From NCBI GenBank assembly GCA_024516155.1, contig JAJJXM010000006.1, forward strand, positions 186,001 through 250,000: a DNA stretch of 64,000 bases, given 5' to 3'. The translations under genes were made by a program, and so were the position numbers. The notes beneath the pieces are model-generated. The model was given only the letters and a program-made list of their open reading frames with translations. It searched no databases and was not told the origin of the DNA. Shown here in pieces: positions 1-16,140 of the stretch. The stretch comes from Pyronema omphalodes. Its lineage: Eukaryota > Ascomycota > Pezizomycetes > Pezizales > Pyronemataceae. Each line of letters begins with the position of its first letter. Position 1 is the stretch's first letter.

Positions 1-3959
<3,959 letters not shown>

Positions 3960-3989
3960 TTTGCTGGATTGATTGAATTATATGCTGAC

Positions 3990-4790
3990 TGAAGCCTGAA
4001 AGGTCCATTCATACTCAATTCCTGGGCATCACAAGATGTAACGTGATTAGGAGCGAGTGATACCACATGCATTGTGCACCGTCTGCTCACTCGTTCAACG
4101 TATTTACTCGCCAATAATCGTGTCAAGGCATTTTTTCAAAAAACAAAACTCCCCAGAAGTTATGGAAAATGAAGATATCTGGTGTAATTCGATCTCATCC
4201 GGTATCAGTACATACATCGTGCCACACATCCGATGTGATGGAGGACGACCAAAAGCTGTGTGAACGTTGACGGTCCCTCCTTCTCTGATTCCATGAGATC
4301 CATGACTTGAGATGGAGCTTTGTCTGATACAAGTGAGCTTCCTGTGCTGTCGCATGTATACACTTACACCAGGCTATATTAGCGTATAGGGGTATTTTCT
4401 TTGCTGTTGAAAGCGAATGCCTTCCTAGAAATTATGTTCATACTGAATTTCTGTACATCATGAGGGGGGCGGGACGAGGACAGAACGAGTGATACCTTAT
4501 GTTTACAGTGCCGTAACTTGCACACATGTTCAACTGATTTGTTCGCCAACAAACGAATCTCTGATTCTCAGACAATCATAATCTAATACAGGTAGTCCAT
4601 GCTGCAAGTCGGTCATCTACGACATCAATAAACGTTTTGTGCCGTACACACGGCCCGATGGAGGACGGGTACAAACTATGCATGTGTTACCGGCCCGTCC
4701 CTCTCTGATTCCACCAGGTCGTGGTAACTGGAGATGAATTCTTGTCTAATATCAATTTGCTGTCTGTGTTACCGTATGTATTGCTTCAAA
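3990..4790. repeat. Diverged direct duplication, period about 420-432 bp
   Basis: Two successive segments align over several hundred bases. CGAGTGATACC occurs at 4054 and again at 4486 (432 bp apart), and GATGGAGGAC occurs at 4237 and 4657 (420 bp apart). Other matched pairs are TTCATACT, GTTCAAC..TTGTTCGCCAA and CCTCTCTGATTCCA. The copies differ at many positions and by small indels, so the duplication is old. No intact ORF spans either copy. It may be a decayed gene pair or simple noncoding duplication. Confidence 0.65.
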
Positions 4791-4799
4791 AATATAATG

Positions 4800-6045
4800 A
4801 ATTACAGATACCTCTGGCTTGGTATTACTGTCAAGTGGCACTGATTGGAACAGGAAATTGGTCAATCACATACTGAACATTTCATTGCAGGCTCCGAGCT
4901 GTATTGTCGGTGGGTATTTCAGTTGTCAATAACCTCGATAACACCTCCTTCATCCAGCGTTTGTTAACGACATGCGTCAATGTCATGTATCAGTGCTTAA
5001 CGTACTTCAACACAACACCGAAAAATGTAACAATGATACCGGTCGTGATACCCCGTCGCGATTAGCGCCGCACGTCGGCAGAGAGACCATTTCTTCGGCT
5101 ATAAGAATCGATTCTCCGTCGTTTGGATATCACATCACATCACATCCAACACATCCTATCTTATATCTAGACCTCCATCTCGACATATCAGCATATCAAC
5201 CACATTCCCCCCGACCTTCTTTATTTCTATGATCACAACTTGTGACTTTTTTTCATCTACATAACAACATCAATTTTCGTATCCCCACGCTTGACACTGG
5301 CCTCAGTCCTCATGCCATGTCCAACAATAATGGGAACGAATCCGCGCCCTATGGAAGGAATCGACAGTTGACTTATTCCTGATAAACTTTCAACCAGTCA
5401 TACATGCATTTGAAAATATATGCAAATCGCACTTTTATACCTGGAAAAGTAACATGCCGGATGCTTTTGGTTATCATACTGATGAAGCAGAGTCTTAAGC
5501 AGCGAAAAACAACCCGTACGAATACTAAATACTAGCTCTTGGTTCGGAAAAGAAACTAGATTAGGTCATGCCATGGACACCGGCAATACTTCTGGCGTTC
5601 TGTCTTCTTGCTGGCTTTCTGGTTCCCTGGGTTCTGTCATTTTGCATTTTGGTCCCATTGAACAGCGATATTCCCGGCCCGCATACGGGTTTCCGTGCTC
5701 CAAAGACAGTTTATTAGCTTCAGCTGAAAGCTATCGAATCAGTCCTTTTGGCCTTTCGCTGAAATACACTGAAACCTGAAATCTCACCGGAGACGATTCC
5801 CATACACCTTCGACGCAGGAAATCCCATTCTCATACAGATATTGGATGGCGGTATCTATTCCATGATAATCAATGTCAGTTTTTTTTCCCCTATGTGAAT
5901 CTACCATCATCTTCGAAGTACACCAAAAATGTTTCGTTCGAGTAAAATGAAGACCAACAGATTGGGCAATACGTACGTAACATGCATCTCTTGCAAAATT
6001 CCTTGCGCCACAATTTGCATCAACTACGAACGAAACTGACTGAGT
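4800..6045. other. Intergenic, no convincing gene
   Basis: Several short open frames exist, including a 119-codon minus-strand frame at 5731-6090, but none shows a recognisable domain or a neighbouring exon that splices to it. Small pyrimidine-rich runs occur around 5100-5240. I see no repeat unit or RNA gene here. Confidence 0.5.
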
Positions 6046-6198
6046 TATAGGGTGGCTCCAAGACCCTCCTGGTGCCTTGCAGCACGGCATAGCCTGATTG
6101 TCAGGCTTCGCTACAAACCCAAGACGGTATCAATCGGTCTGGGCCCCCCTCGCCGCACAGATCCAGATCTCCTCGGCAAGTACTTATGCTCCAAGGAG

Positions 6199-6459
6199 AT
6201 GGCAGACCTCCGTGACTCCATCCTCGGATGGATCCCCGGATGCATTCTTGACCTGTGTGGTCCGCTGGGAATTTTTGCGGCTGTCGCTCTGAGGCAGTGC
6301 CTAACGACCTACGATCCCATTAAGGAGGCCGTTGTACAGCGCCTTGAGGAGGCATATAGGTGCCCCCGGTGCACCTTGTGCCTGAAAAGCGGGGACGAGT
6401 CGCTTAACATGGCGACTGTCTGGAGGTACTTTGAGTCGGAGTTGGGGGACCACAAGTGA
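6199..6459 (+). CDS. Possible small hypothetical protein or gene fragment in a GC-rich islet
   Basis: An 86-codon frame begins at ATG 6199 (MADLRDSILGWIPGCILDL...) and ends at the stop at 6457-6459. The same frame stays open upstream to about 6052, where TTATAG could be a splice acceptor, so this might be the last exon of a longer gene or a fragment. The base composition is clearly more GC-rich than both flanks, and codons look protein-like. A CPRC motif (YRCPRCTLC) resembles half of a zinc-binding site. I do not recognise the family, and no supporting upstream exon was found. Confidence 0.25.
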   Translation: MADLRDSILGWIPGCILDLCGPLGIFAAVALRQCLTTYDPIKEAVVQRLEEAYRCPRCTLCLKSGDESLNMATVWRYFESELGDHK

Positions 6460-6539
6460 TATAGCTAAAGGGTTGAGTGCAGAAAAACAACCTGGCTAAG
6501 CGACTATACAACTTTCTTCGAACTAAAGACTGCATCAAG

Positions 6540-7200
6540 GCAAATAATGCAAACTTTGCACTTCTACAGGTTCCTTCCGAGTCTCAGTAAAGTACTTTCC
6601 GCTTACTGTGTGCAAGCATGGTCAGCCATTTTACCACACGTTTTCTCTGCCACACGACTCGAAATGCTCCTAAAATCTTCTCCATGCAAATCATTCGACA
6701 CAGATTTCGAAAGTGAAACTCATTGCGGTCTTCTAAATATTGGATGGAAAAGGAAATATCAAAGAAAATAACATAATTTAAATGCAACGCAACGAGTATC
6801 TCTACGATCCAACCGGCCAGTCCTTTTGAGCATCATTAGTAACATTTGGAATACCTGTCAAATATAAAATTCCGATGCCTACAGGTTCCTACCAACGCTC
6901 CATAAAGACTTCTCGATAATGTCTGTGCAGACATGGTCAGCTACTACAGGCGACATTTCTATGCCACACAACTCAAAGTACTGCCAACATTTTTTCCAGG
7001 CAACTCTATCCACACAAATCCCAAAACTGCCGACTCGTTGCGGTCTTCCGAATATTGGATCCTCAACAAAAAACATGAAACAAAACAACATCAGTTAAAT
7101 GCAACAAAATGAGGACTCGCAACCTCCCGATGATTGTTCTCTTCTAGCATCATCAGTAACATTTGGTGTACCAGTCAAACACACCATCCCCATTAGCGTT
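6540..7200. repeat. Diverged direct duplication, period 315 bp
   Basis: CAGGTTCCT occurs at 6567 and 6882, and GCGGTCTTC(T/C) followed by AATATTGGAT occurs at 6725 and 7040, both 315 bp apart. AGCATCAT(T/C)AGTAACATTTGG recurs about 314 bp apart near 6833 and 7147. The copies have many substitutions. Each copy keeps a 60-70 codon open frame on the minus strand, but the frames are not the same across the whole unit, so coding origin is uncertain. The block lies directly upstream of another tandem array. Confidence 0.7.
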
Positions 7201-7239
7201 GCAATTCAGAACATGGACAATCAGAAGACGTACTAGATC

Positions 7240-8935
7240 CATACGACGGGCCTGATTGGTTTCAATTTACAACAGGTTTATCCAGATGCTTCCTCGCGAC
7301 GTTATCTTCGAGAAACTGTGGCAACATCATGTCCGTAAGGGTTCACAATGGCAAATTCACAGTCGAAGCGATATGCGACGAGACAACCATAGCTGTTTGC
7401 GTTGCCGGCTCATTGATGGAAGTTATTCCGGCCTCAAGATTCCCAGGATGAATAAAATGACTTGATTCAAAGAGCATGCTGATTATTCTGCGTCTTTTGG
7501 AAAGCGGCGGTTAATTCTATCTTCACCTCGCCCAAGGTTACAGAGGTTTCTTCGTTGTTGTCTTTCTTCTAATCTAGAAACGCAAGGGATCTGCAGACCG
7601 TAATTCTTCCGGCCGTCTTGTGAGAAAGGATATACCATGACATTCAAGGGCATGCCGATGGAACAGCGCTAGACGGAGATGCAGACGACATCTCATGGCG
7701 GTCCAGAAATTTTTGAATCGCTATGGTTGCGCTGTTGTTTTGGTGAGACTTGATGACCAGACTGGCACTGTTGAAATCAAAAGTTGATGTATGACGCTTC
7801 TGTCTGAGTCGAATATACAACTGGTCTATCCAGATGCTTTCTCAGGACTTCATCTCTAGCATTTCGACAACTGTTGCATCATGGTTTCCGTAAGGGATTA
7901 CAATGAAAAATCCACAATCGAAGCGATATGGGATGTTGCAACCGTAGCTGTTTGCGTTGTCGGCTCATTGATGGAAGTTATTCCGGCCTCAAGATTCCCA
8001 GGATCAATAAAATCACTTGATTCAAAGAGCATGCCGATGGTACTGCGTCTTCTGGAAACACGCCGTTCATTCTAGCTTCAGCTTGCCCAGGGTTACAGAG
8101 GTTTCTTTATTGTCTCGGTTTGATCTAGAAACGCAAGGGATCTGCAGACCATAATTCCTCCAGCCATCTTATAGGAGAGGATAATTTACGAGCTTCAAGA
8201 GTGTGCGGATGAAACAGGGCCAGACGGAGATGCGGTGATGCAGACGACTGTTCATGGCGGTCCAGAAATTTTTGAATTGCTAAGATTGCGCTGTTGCTTT
8301 GGTGAGACTTGATGATAAGACTGGCACTGTTGATATCAAAAGTTGTAATATGACGCTTCTGTCTGAGGCGAATATACAACGGGTCTATCCAGATGCTTTC
8401 TCGGGATGTCATCTCCAGGATTTCGATAACTGTTGCATCATGGTTTCTATAAGTGTTCACAATGACGAAAACACGATCGAAGCGATATGCGATGAGACAC
8501 CCATGGGGTTTTGCATTGTGGCCTCGCCAATGGAAGTTATTCCGGCCTTAAGATTCCCACGATGAATAAAATCACTTGATTTAAAGAGCGCACAGATGGA
8601 ACATCTTCCTGGGCGAATGCACCCCCAATCCTAGCTGCAGCCCGCCCAGGGCTACAGATGTCTCTTTGTTGTTGTCTTTCTTCTAATCTAGAAACGCAAG
8701 GGATCTGCAGACGGTGGTTCTTCCGGCATGGTGTAAGAAAGGCTCCGACGCTGGATTAAAGAAGAAACGCAAACGATCTACCGACGGTGCTTCTTCCGGC
8801 ATGGTGTAAGAAAGGCTCCGACGCTGGATTAAAGAGCATGTAGATGGAACAGCGCGAAGCGGTAATGCCGACGATTTATCATGGAGCTCCAGGAAGCTTC
8901 GCAATGCAGGGGTTACGCTGTTGTTTTTGTCGCGA
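7240..8935. repeat. Three diverged tandem copies, period about 555-560 bp, with decayed ORF
   Basis: The landmark ATTCCGGCCT(C/T)AAGAT occurs at 7425, 7980 and 8539, giving spacings of 555 and 559 bp. ATCTAGAAACGCAAGGGATC follows in all three copies. Read on the plus strand, each copy carries related peptide text ending at the same place. Copy 1 has VEAICDETTIAVCV, copy 2 IEAIWDVATVAVCV and copy 3 IEAICDETPMGFCI, all followed by (S/A)(L/P)MEVIPA(S/L)RFP. Copies 2 and 3 also share a preceding MAVQKFLN..., with premature stops in each. This looks like a small gene that was tandemly duplicated and then decayed, although the minus strand is also partly open. Copy 3 contains a further internal duplication of about 65 bp at roughly 8700-8830. 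Confidence 0.75.
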
Positions 8936-10667
8936 TTTGGAGAAGCGGTTGTTGCTGTTGAAGTTAAAGGTTGTGGCTTGTGCGGTTGCGAAGAGGTTGT
9001 TTGTGCGGTTGTGAAGAGGGTGTTTCTAGTAAGTGTGGATGATGATTATAAAGATAATATATTTTTTTGCGGCGATTCGTGGTTTTTGATTTGTGATTGA
9101 TAATTCGTGACCAAGTCGTGCTGTACTATTCTTATTACCGCCTCATCCATACAATCATAAGCCGACGAAGCCCCAAAAATCAACATCCCATTAATATCCC
9201 TATCCCTAGATTTACTTTCCGGATTTCCCTGGATCCTCCCGAATTAGTGAATTCTGATCAAGCCGCAACCTTACCTCCCAGCCCAGCATTAGTCGCCGAA
9301 ACCCACACGACCGTACCTTTCCTCCCATATATATCCCCTCGCGCCCGTTCTTTCTTGTTCCTTAGTTTAGTTACATCATTTCAGATTTATAGTAGCCGCT
9401 GTCGGATATCTTCCTGCAGAAATCCCCCGGACCCAGCTTCGTCGAGTGATAAGATATGATCGGTTGGTTTGACTGAATACTGAATACCCATTGCCCATTG
9501 CCCATTCATTACCGATCGAGTATTGAATATAACAACATACAATAAGGGAATGGACGGATAATAGATAATAGATAAAAGATAAACGAAATTGGAATTGGAA
9601 TTGGAATTGGAATTGGAAGTATATTAGGAATTCCCGGATTAAGAAAAAAAAAATATCCCAATCCCCTCGTCAAGATGCTATACAATAACATGGTTGTATT
9701 TGATATTGACATTATGTTTTCTACGGGGGGGGGGGGGGGGGGGTTTCGGGTATTGATTTTAGGGGATGGTATGGGTGGAGTATGGTATGGGTGGCTATTT
9801 AATTTTTTCTTTTCGTCTCTTATGGACGTGTTTATCAAAAGTTCTCAGTTTGTTTCGTTAGGAAGCATGGAAAATCTCAAAATTTCAAAATCTCAAACCA
9901 CAAAGCTCGAAATCTCAATACGAAATGACGAAAACCCAACACGAAAAATATCAAATATAAATTATATATATACCCACTCTATGCTCACAACATATATACG
10001 CTATCAATTTCCCTATCCAACCCATCCAACCACCCAACCCGCCCAAACCTTCCAATCCAACCCACCCTCACCAACCCACCCTCACCAACCCACCCTCTCC
10101 CCTTCATAACAATCTCACAAATTTCTTCCTCATCAACAAATTACACCATATTTCCGCCTAGCCTTGAACATATCACAAATTTCATCTTCCACCGCGGTGT
10201 TTCAACATTGCAAAAGAACAGGAAAAATATATCATCAGTAAAAGTAAAAGACCAGTAAAAGTAAAGTCGAACTAAAAGTAAAAAGAAAAGAAAAGAAAAA
10301 AGCGCTGAAGAGCATAACATCAAAAAACCAAACATCAAAAAGAAAAGTAAAAAGTAAAAAGAAAAGAAATTACAACAAAAACAAAAAAAAAATATGGTCA
10401 ATGATAGCAATTTCATATCCTCTCATTCATACATCCCTTGAAATCCGACGGATATATCATTCTCCTCCACCACTAACACCATCTTTATTTTTTTTTCATT
10501 CTGGTTTCGAAAATGGCATTTTTTATAACTACTACTTACTAACCGAACCTCTAATCTCGCCTTCTAAAAAAACGTAAAAAAATGAAAACTCCAGTAAATG
10601 AATCATGAAAAAATTCGAAAGTACAATTACAAATTACTGCAGTTATTCCTTATATCTCATACCATCC
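8936..10667. other. Intergenic, low-complexity region downstream of the Ca2+-ATPase gene
   Basis: No gene is visible. The stretch holds an AATTGG hexamer run at about 9587-9619, a run of 19 G at 9725-9743, ACCCACCCTC-type repeats near 10060-10100, and A-rich AAAAGTAAAAGAAAAG text at about 10230-10400. The last part before 10667 is the presumed 3' flank of the minus-strand ATPase gene. Confidence 0.6.
9725..9743. repeat. Poly-G run, 19 bases
   Basis: An uninterrupted run of 19 G on the plus strand lies in intergenic DNA. It is one of at least seven G or C runs of 14-21 bases in this window. The true length may vary because such runs are prone to sequencing and assembly error. Confidence 0.9.
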
Positions 10668-13600
10668 CTATTTTGAAGAACCCACAGGAGGAACTGGGGC
10701 AATTGGCGTTGAGCTCTCCTGGCTAACCGGTCTTGAAGCTGTAGTAGAAGGTGCCTGGCCTACTGATGTACCTCCAGTAACACTCTGAGCGTTTTTATCG
10801 GTCGGCGAACAATCACCGGCTTTTCCTATGGTGGCTCCGAGAACACCACCGATAGCAATACCAGCTCCGATAAACGAGTTACTACGGGGGCGAGAATGCT
10901 GTGGGTTATCCTTCAATGCAACATCTGAGTTGGAGCCCGAGTATTGCTTCAACTTGCTCTTCATAAGTTCTTTGAAGTTGCCCTGTCCAAAACGTAGCTG
11001 GTTAAGCCGGCCTCCACGGACCATCTTAAGGAATGATAGTTCTTCGCGGATGACCTCATTGGCCTCATTCCAGTCTGACGGGGAATGATCAGTATCGGTG
11101 GCGTAGGTTGTTGGGATGGCTCTCTTCTTGGACATAAAGTCAGGGAAAATCTTGGCAACAAATTCGTCGGGGATGAGACGGATGATGATAGCGAAGGGAA
11201 TGGAAAGTGCTCCGAGAATAATGGAAATTGCCCATTGGGTGCCGTTCAAAGGAGTGACGGCAAATGCTTTGCCTCCGACGAAGATGATCATAACTTGTCC
11301 TCCAACCATGACAACGTTGATGCCGATAAAGAACCAGTTGCGAGTAATACCCTCAAAGATATTGAACTTGTTATCAAGACGACGGTTACTTCAGATAATT
11401 AGTGTCTGGGTTCACTTCAACAACAGATTCAAAACTTACTTGTACTGGTTGAAAATCTGCATCCAAACAAAAGTGTTGAAAACCAAACACTTGAGTTCCA
11501 AGTTGGCGTGAGGAGTGTTTTCATAGCCGAGAATACCACGTCCAGCAAAGTTGAGAACGAATGTAATTACCAACTGGAAAATAGCTTGTCCGATAATCAT
11601 CTTCCACATGTTAATAGTGATGAGGGGCGCAGTCTTCTTGTCGGGCTGTCTGTCCAAGATAGACTCTGCAGGAGGATCAGTTGCCAAAGCCAGAGCAGCA
11701 AAAGTATCCATGATCAAGTTAACCCAGAGCAATTGAACAGCGGACAAGACGGGGGTTTCATCGTGCGAAGCAACTGCGGAAACGAAGGTAAGAAGGACGG
11801 CAGTAATGTTGACAGTGAGTTGAAACTGCAAGAACTTCTTGACGGCGTCGTTGACAGCACGACCCCACATGAGCGCCTTGACGATACTTGCAAAGTTATC
11901 ATCCATTAGAATGATCGAAGAGGCCTCCTTCGCGACCTCAGTACCAGCAATACCCATAGAAAATCCAACGTCGGCCATCTTCAACGCCGGTCCGTCATTA
12001 GTTCCATCACCAGTAACAGCCACAGTTTCACCATTCATCTTGAGGCGTCTAACCAAGATCTTCTTGTCCTCAGGGCTGGAACGGGCGAGAACCTGCAATC
12101 TGGGAAGAATTGCATCCATTCCGGCTTCATCCAGCTTGCGAAAGTCCGGACCTTCCATGACAAGACCACCAGCCGTGTAAATTCCACATTCCTCCGCAAT
12201 TGCCTGGGCAGTTTGAAGGTTGTCTCCAGTAACCATTCTAACAAAGACTCCGGCCCTCTGACACTTCAAGACAGCCTCATGAACTCCTGCGCGCAGAGGG
12301 TCCTGAATTCCAACAATTCCAATCCAGGTCATGTTGCCAAAAATATCCTCCCATCTAACAGATTTACCGTCCTCAAGGATTTGAGCACCAGCAGGAGGCC
12401 AGCTAGTAAAGTCACGGTATTGCATACCGATAGTACGGAGCGACCTCTTGGCGTATCCTGTAATTGTAGTCGTAATTGCATCCTTGACATCCGCAGTCAT
12501 TGGAACTAAAGATCCATCTAGCTCGATTACCTTAGTACACTGACCGAGCACAATCTCGGAGGCACCCTTGACGTAAAACCGGAAGGTTCCATTTGGAAGC
12601 TTAGTAACAACCCCCATACACTTTCTACCAGAGTCAAAAGGAATCATTTGAACAACAGTTGGCGCATTTGCCTGCTCGGTCTGGAGTTCTCCTTCCTGAA
12701 GTCCCAGATAGTCACGGGCAAACAAAAGCAAGGCGACCTCCGTCTTGGAACCAATGTAGGCGTGCTTTCCATCCTCCTCTCCTTCAAAAACGGTAGAGTT
12801 CTGAATGATTGACCGGAATAAAAGAGTCTTAATTTCCTCCGAAAGAGTTGCAGTAAACTCTCCAGCAGCAGCAGCCTTTCTGTTGAGCTCAACATCTCTA
12901 CTCTCTGGTTCGGCCTCCTGTCCCTGAGCAACAGCGGGTTTGTCTCCAAAGCTGCCCGAAGTTCCAACAGTACCAGCAACGACGGTCATGCGGTTTGTAG
13001 TGAGTGTACCGGTTTTGTCCGAACAGATGGTTGTAGCATTGCCCATGGTTTCACATGCCTGCAAAACACGTACCAGGTTGTTGTCTTTTAGCATGCGTGT
13101 GGTGGCGAATGCAAGTGCTAGTGTGACAGCCAATGGCAGACCTTCAGGAACAGCGACGACAACGACGGTGATGGCAGTGATTAAAATCATCATAAAACTC
13201 TGTGCCTTGGCGCTTCCGGTCTCTGTACTTCCACGAAGCTGGACCAAAAAGCGAATGAATAAAACAACGAAGAGTAAAAGTGCGGCACTGAAAAAAAAAA
13301 TAATCAGCAAAAACTCAATGTCATTCAAAGATGATGTCTTACGCTCCACCTAGCTTTGCAATAGCCTCAGCCAGGTCATTGAGCTTCATTTGAAGCGGGG
13401 TAGCAGTTGCCTCTTCACGAAGTGCCATCATGGTTTTTCCAAAGGAACTGTGCACACCGACACTAGTAATCAAGTAGCGACCAACACCCTCAAGAACCTT
13501 TCCTCCGGAGATAATAAAGCAGTCAAGTTTCTTTTCAGGCACTCCCTGTTCAAACAACGCCAAAGCATCACTAGCAGGTATTTTCTTCATCTGGTCCGAT

Positions 13601-14718
13601 TCACCAGTCACAGAGGATTCATCACACTTGACTCCGTGACCTGAGATAAAAACACCGTCTGCAGGGATGAGATCACCGGGCTCCAAATGACAGATATCAC
13701 CAGCCATAAGGTCGTAGACAGAGACTTCTTGAGACTTTCCGGAGCGAGTGACTTTGATGGTACGATCTTCTTTCTGCGGAAACCATTAGCATAAATAGAA
13801 TGCGTAGAAGCGTCTAAAGGAATAAACCTTCTTGTTCAGTTTTACGAATTGCCGTTCTTTCTGCCAGTCATTACCCGCACCAACTGAGACAACGATGACG
13901 ATAGCCACGATGATTGCTACTCCCTCAACCCATTCGACAGAGGCGCCTTCTGAAGGGTCGTGCTTAACACCGAGAGTTTGGTACAGTCCAAGCGCCAGAG
14001 AAATTACTGCCGCACCAGACAAAAGAAGTAGAACTTTATCCATAAAGGCGATCCACATAAGGCGGAACAGAGACTTGGACTTTCTCTCCGGAATCCGGTT
14101 GTCTTTGAAGACGCGTAAACGATCTACGTAAAGACCATTAGGATTTTTCTTAACAGGTCCAGTGATAACGGCTGGTTTCTGTGAATTTGCGAAAGCTCCT
14201 AGAGACGGTTTCTCTCTGCCTGTGAGTGCCTCAAAGGTGGGAATATCATCCGATACAGTAGTCTCATCCATAGAGAGTCCAGCTTCTAAATCCGTTGCCA
14301 ACCCGGCCGCAAGACCGTTAATTCCACCCATTGCCTTTAACGCTGTCATGCTCTTGGGGTGTAGCAACTTTGACAGGATTCCCGGCGAGAACGCAAACGG
14401 GTTGTTCTCCACCTCATATTCATGAAAGTTTGTTTGGTCAGGGGCAAGAATATCTCCCTTGTCCTCGGTGTTGCCTTCTCCATTGTTTGACGGTACTAAG
14501 GTTGATATTTCGGAAGAGCCTTGGGAGTGACGATCCAATGAGGTGCCTCGCGGAGAGTCTCCAGGTACATGAAGGAAGCCAGTTGTTGCGGTTGACGGGG
14601 ACAATTGTTGTGGAGGACCACCCTGTCTTCCATGTTAGCTGACGATAACTTACGAGAGAAAATCAGTCTGGAGACTGCCTGGAATCAGCCTTACAGTGTC
14701 ATTGCCGTTAGCCATCAT
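10668..14718 (-). CDS. P-type calcium-transporting ATPase, PMC1/PMCA type
   Basis: This is a P2B-type Ca2+ pump, in fungi usually vacuolar, that exports cytosolic Ca2+ at the cost of ATP. Five exons are inferred: 14718-14695, 14622-13828, 13773-13343, 13287-11440 and 11388-10668, giving 1272 aa. Introns are 72, 54, 55 and 51 nt, and joins restore fungal text such as LNKK|KEDRT and NQY|NNRRLDNKF. Visible motifs are TGES near residue 329 (actuator), the PEGL transmembrane motif near 464, the phosphorylation site CSDKTGTLTT with Asp near 507, KGASE, MVTGDN and TGDGTNDGPALK. Membrane helices occur before and after the cytosolic loop, and the last 100 or so residues are a Ser/Pro-rich tail. The first exon encodes only eight residues (MMANGNDT). 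It is the least certain part: it rests on an in-frame join with a GCTAAC branch motif. Confidence 0.93.
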
Positions 14719-16140
14719 ACACGGTTCTCCCGACTGGGTATGTTGCTACTTTCAGTGGGGCGTGCAGCGGGGTGTTGTTTGGTAACTATAGTTGCAGTTT
14801 TTGATCTGGTTCTGTTCCGCGAAAGGATGATGTGAGGTTCGAAGTGGCTGAGCAAGTCGCGTCGGATGTAAATGTTGCACGGGCCAACAGATGGTGAAAA
14901 GATGTCGATAGATTTCGGAAATTAAGGCAGAGAGCGAGGTTGGATAGGGGGCTAAGAGTGTGGAGAGGGGAATGTCGAAGATAACTTGAATTGTAAGTAT
15001 GCTGGCGATAGAATGCAATGCAGATGCACAAGATAGGGCGAGGGCAAAGGAGTGTAGACTATGGAGCGAAACAGGAATGCATAGGTAGAGTTAAGTCGTT
15101 AATGTGTGCAGTAGTTGGAAAGTAGTGACTGGCAGCGAGAGATGATGTGACGGTGGAGGTGGAAGAAGCGTTCCAGCGAGATGCTGTTACAGTTCTCTTC
15201 TCTTCTCCGTCACCGAGCAGTTCTTTATTTGTTGTTCACTTTTGCACGTATTTTTATTTGTCCACTGTGCAACTTACAAAAAAAAAAAAGGATATATAAG
15301 CAACTGATGAAAGATTTATTTCTACATAAATTCAAACATTGTAATCCCACTCGGCTGACAGTATAGCTTATTACCTCCTGATTTCCCTCCCTCCCTCGAG
15401 GTGAGTGTTAAGCCCCTGGCCTGGAAGTCGTTAACGCGCGCGGTGCACGAACAAACACAAGCACCGACCAAGACCGACTACCACGATCCCACTATTTCTA
15501 GTTTGTATTTAGGACCGACCTAATCCCTCCACAAAAAGACGCCGTCGATGCGCTAAGTTAACGAACAACCCCCCGAAGATCGTCACCACCACACGAGCCT
15601 CGCGCAAGCCAGCTTCCATGCCACCATAAAATCATTGCACCGGAGCTTTGTCGAAGGATTGGAACGCCACAAACACGACTTGATATTTCAACCATTCCTT
15701 TCCATTTTACTTTGTCGAGCTTTTAACAAGTCTTATAGATGTTCCTCCAGACGGTTGGCTGCTTTGTTTCCTGGGCAGTTTACAACGGATCTTTCTAACA
15801 ATTTCCGGTCCCGCTAAAATACACGACTTCCCAAAACAACTATCCACTGTCTGTACCATGTCATCACGAAAAAGGTGCGAGATAAGTCAAGTCTCGGTTA
15901 ACAACCAGCGCGTTCCAACCCAGCAATTCAGCCCCAGCATGCAATGATCGACTCGTCATTCGATATCTCAACGCTCTCCGGCTTTTGTCTTTCCTGAAAC
16001 CCATCCATTCCAGCTCCAGCCATTCCAGGAAATTCTCTCGCCACGAAAAAAAAAAAAGAACAGTTCTGCCACAAAATTCTCAATCTCCTTAATCCAATGC
16101 TTGCTTGCTTGCTTATACCCTACTTTCCACAAAATTTGTG
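14719..16140. other. Intergenic: upstream region of the Ca2+-ATPase gene
   Basis: No gene is recognised. The first several hundred bases are the presumed promoter and 5' leader of the minus-strand ATPase. An A-run is present at about 15282. No clear TATA box or named operator was identified by eye. Confidence 0.5.

Noticed and set aside
5731..6090. 119-codon minus-strand frame with protein-like text
   Set aside because: I could not find an ATG-supported start, a splice partner or a family. Its length is within chance expectation for intergenic DNA.
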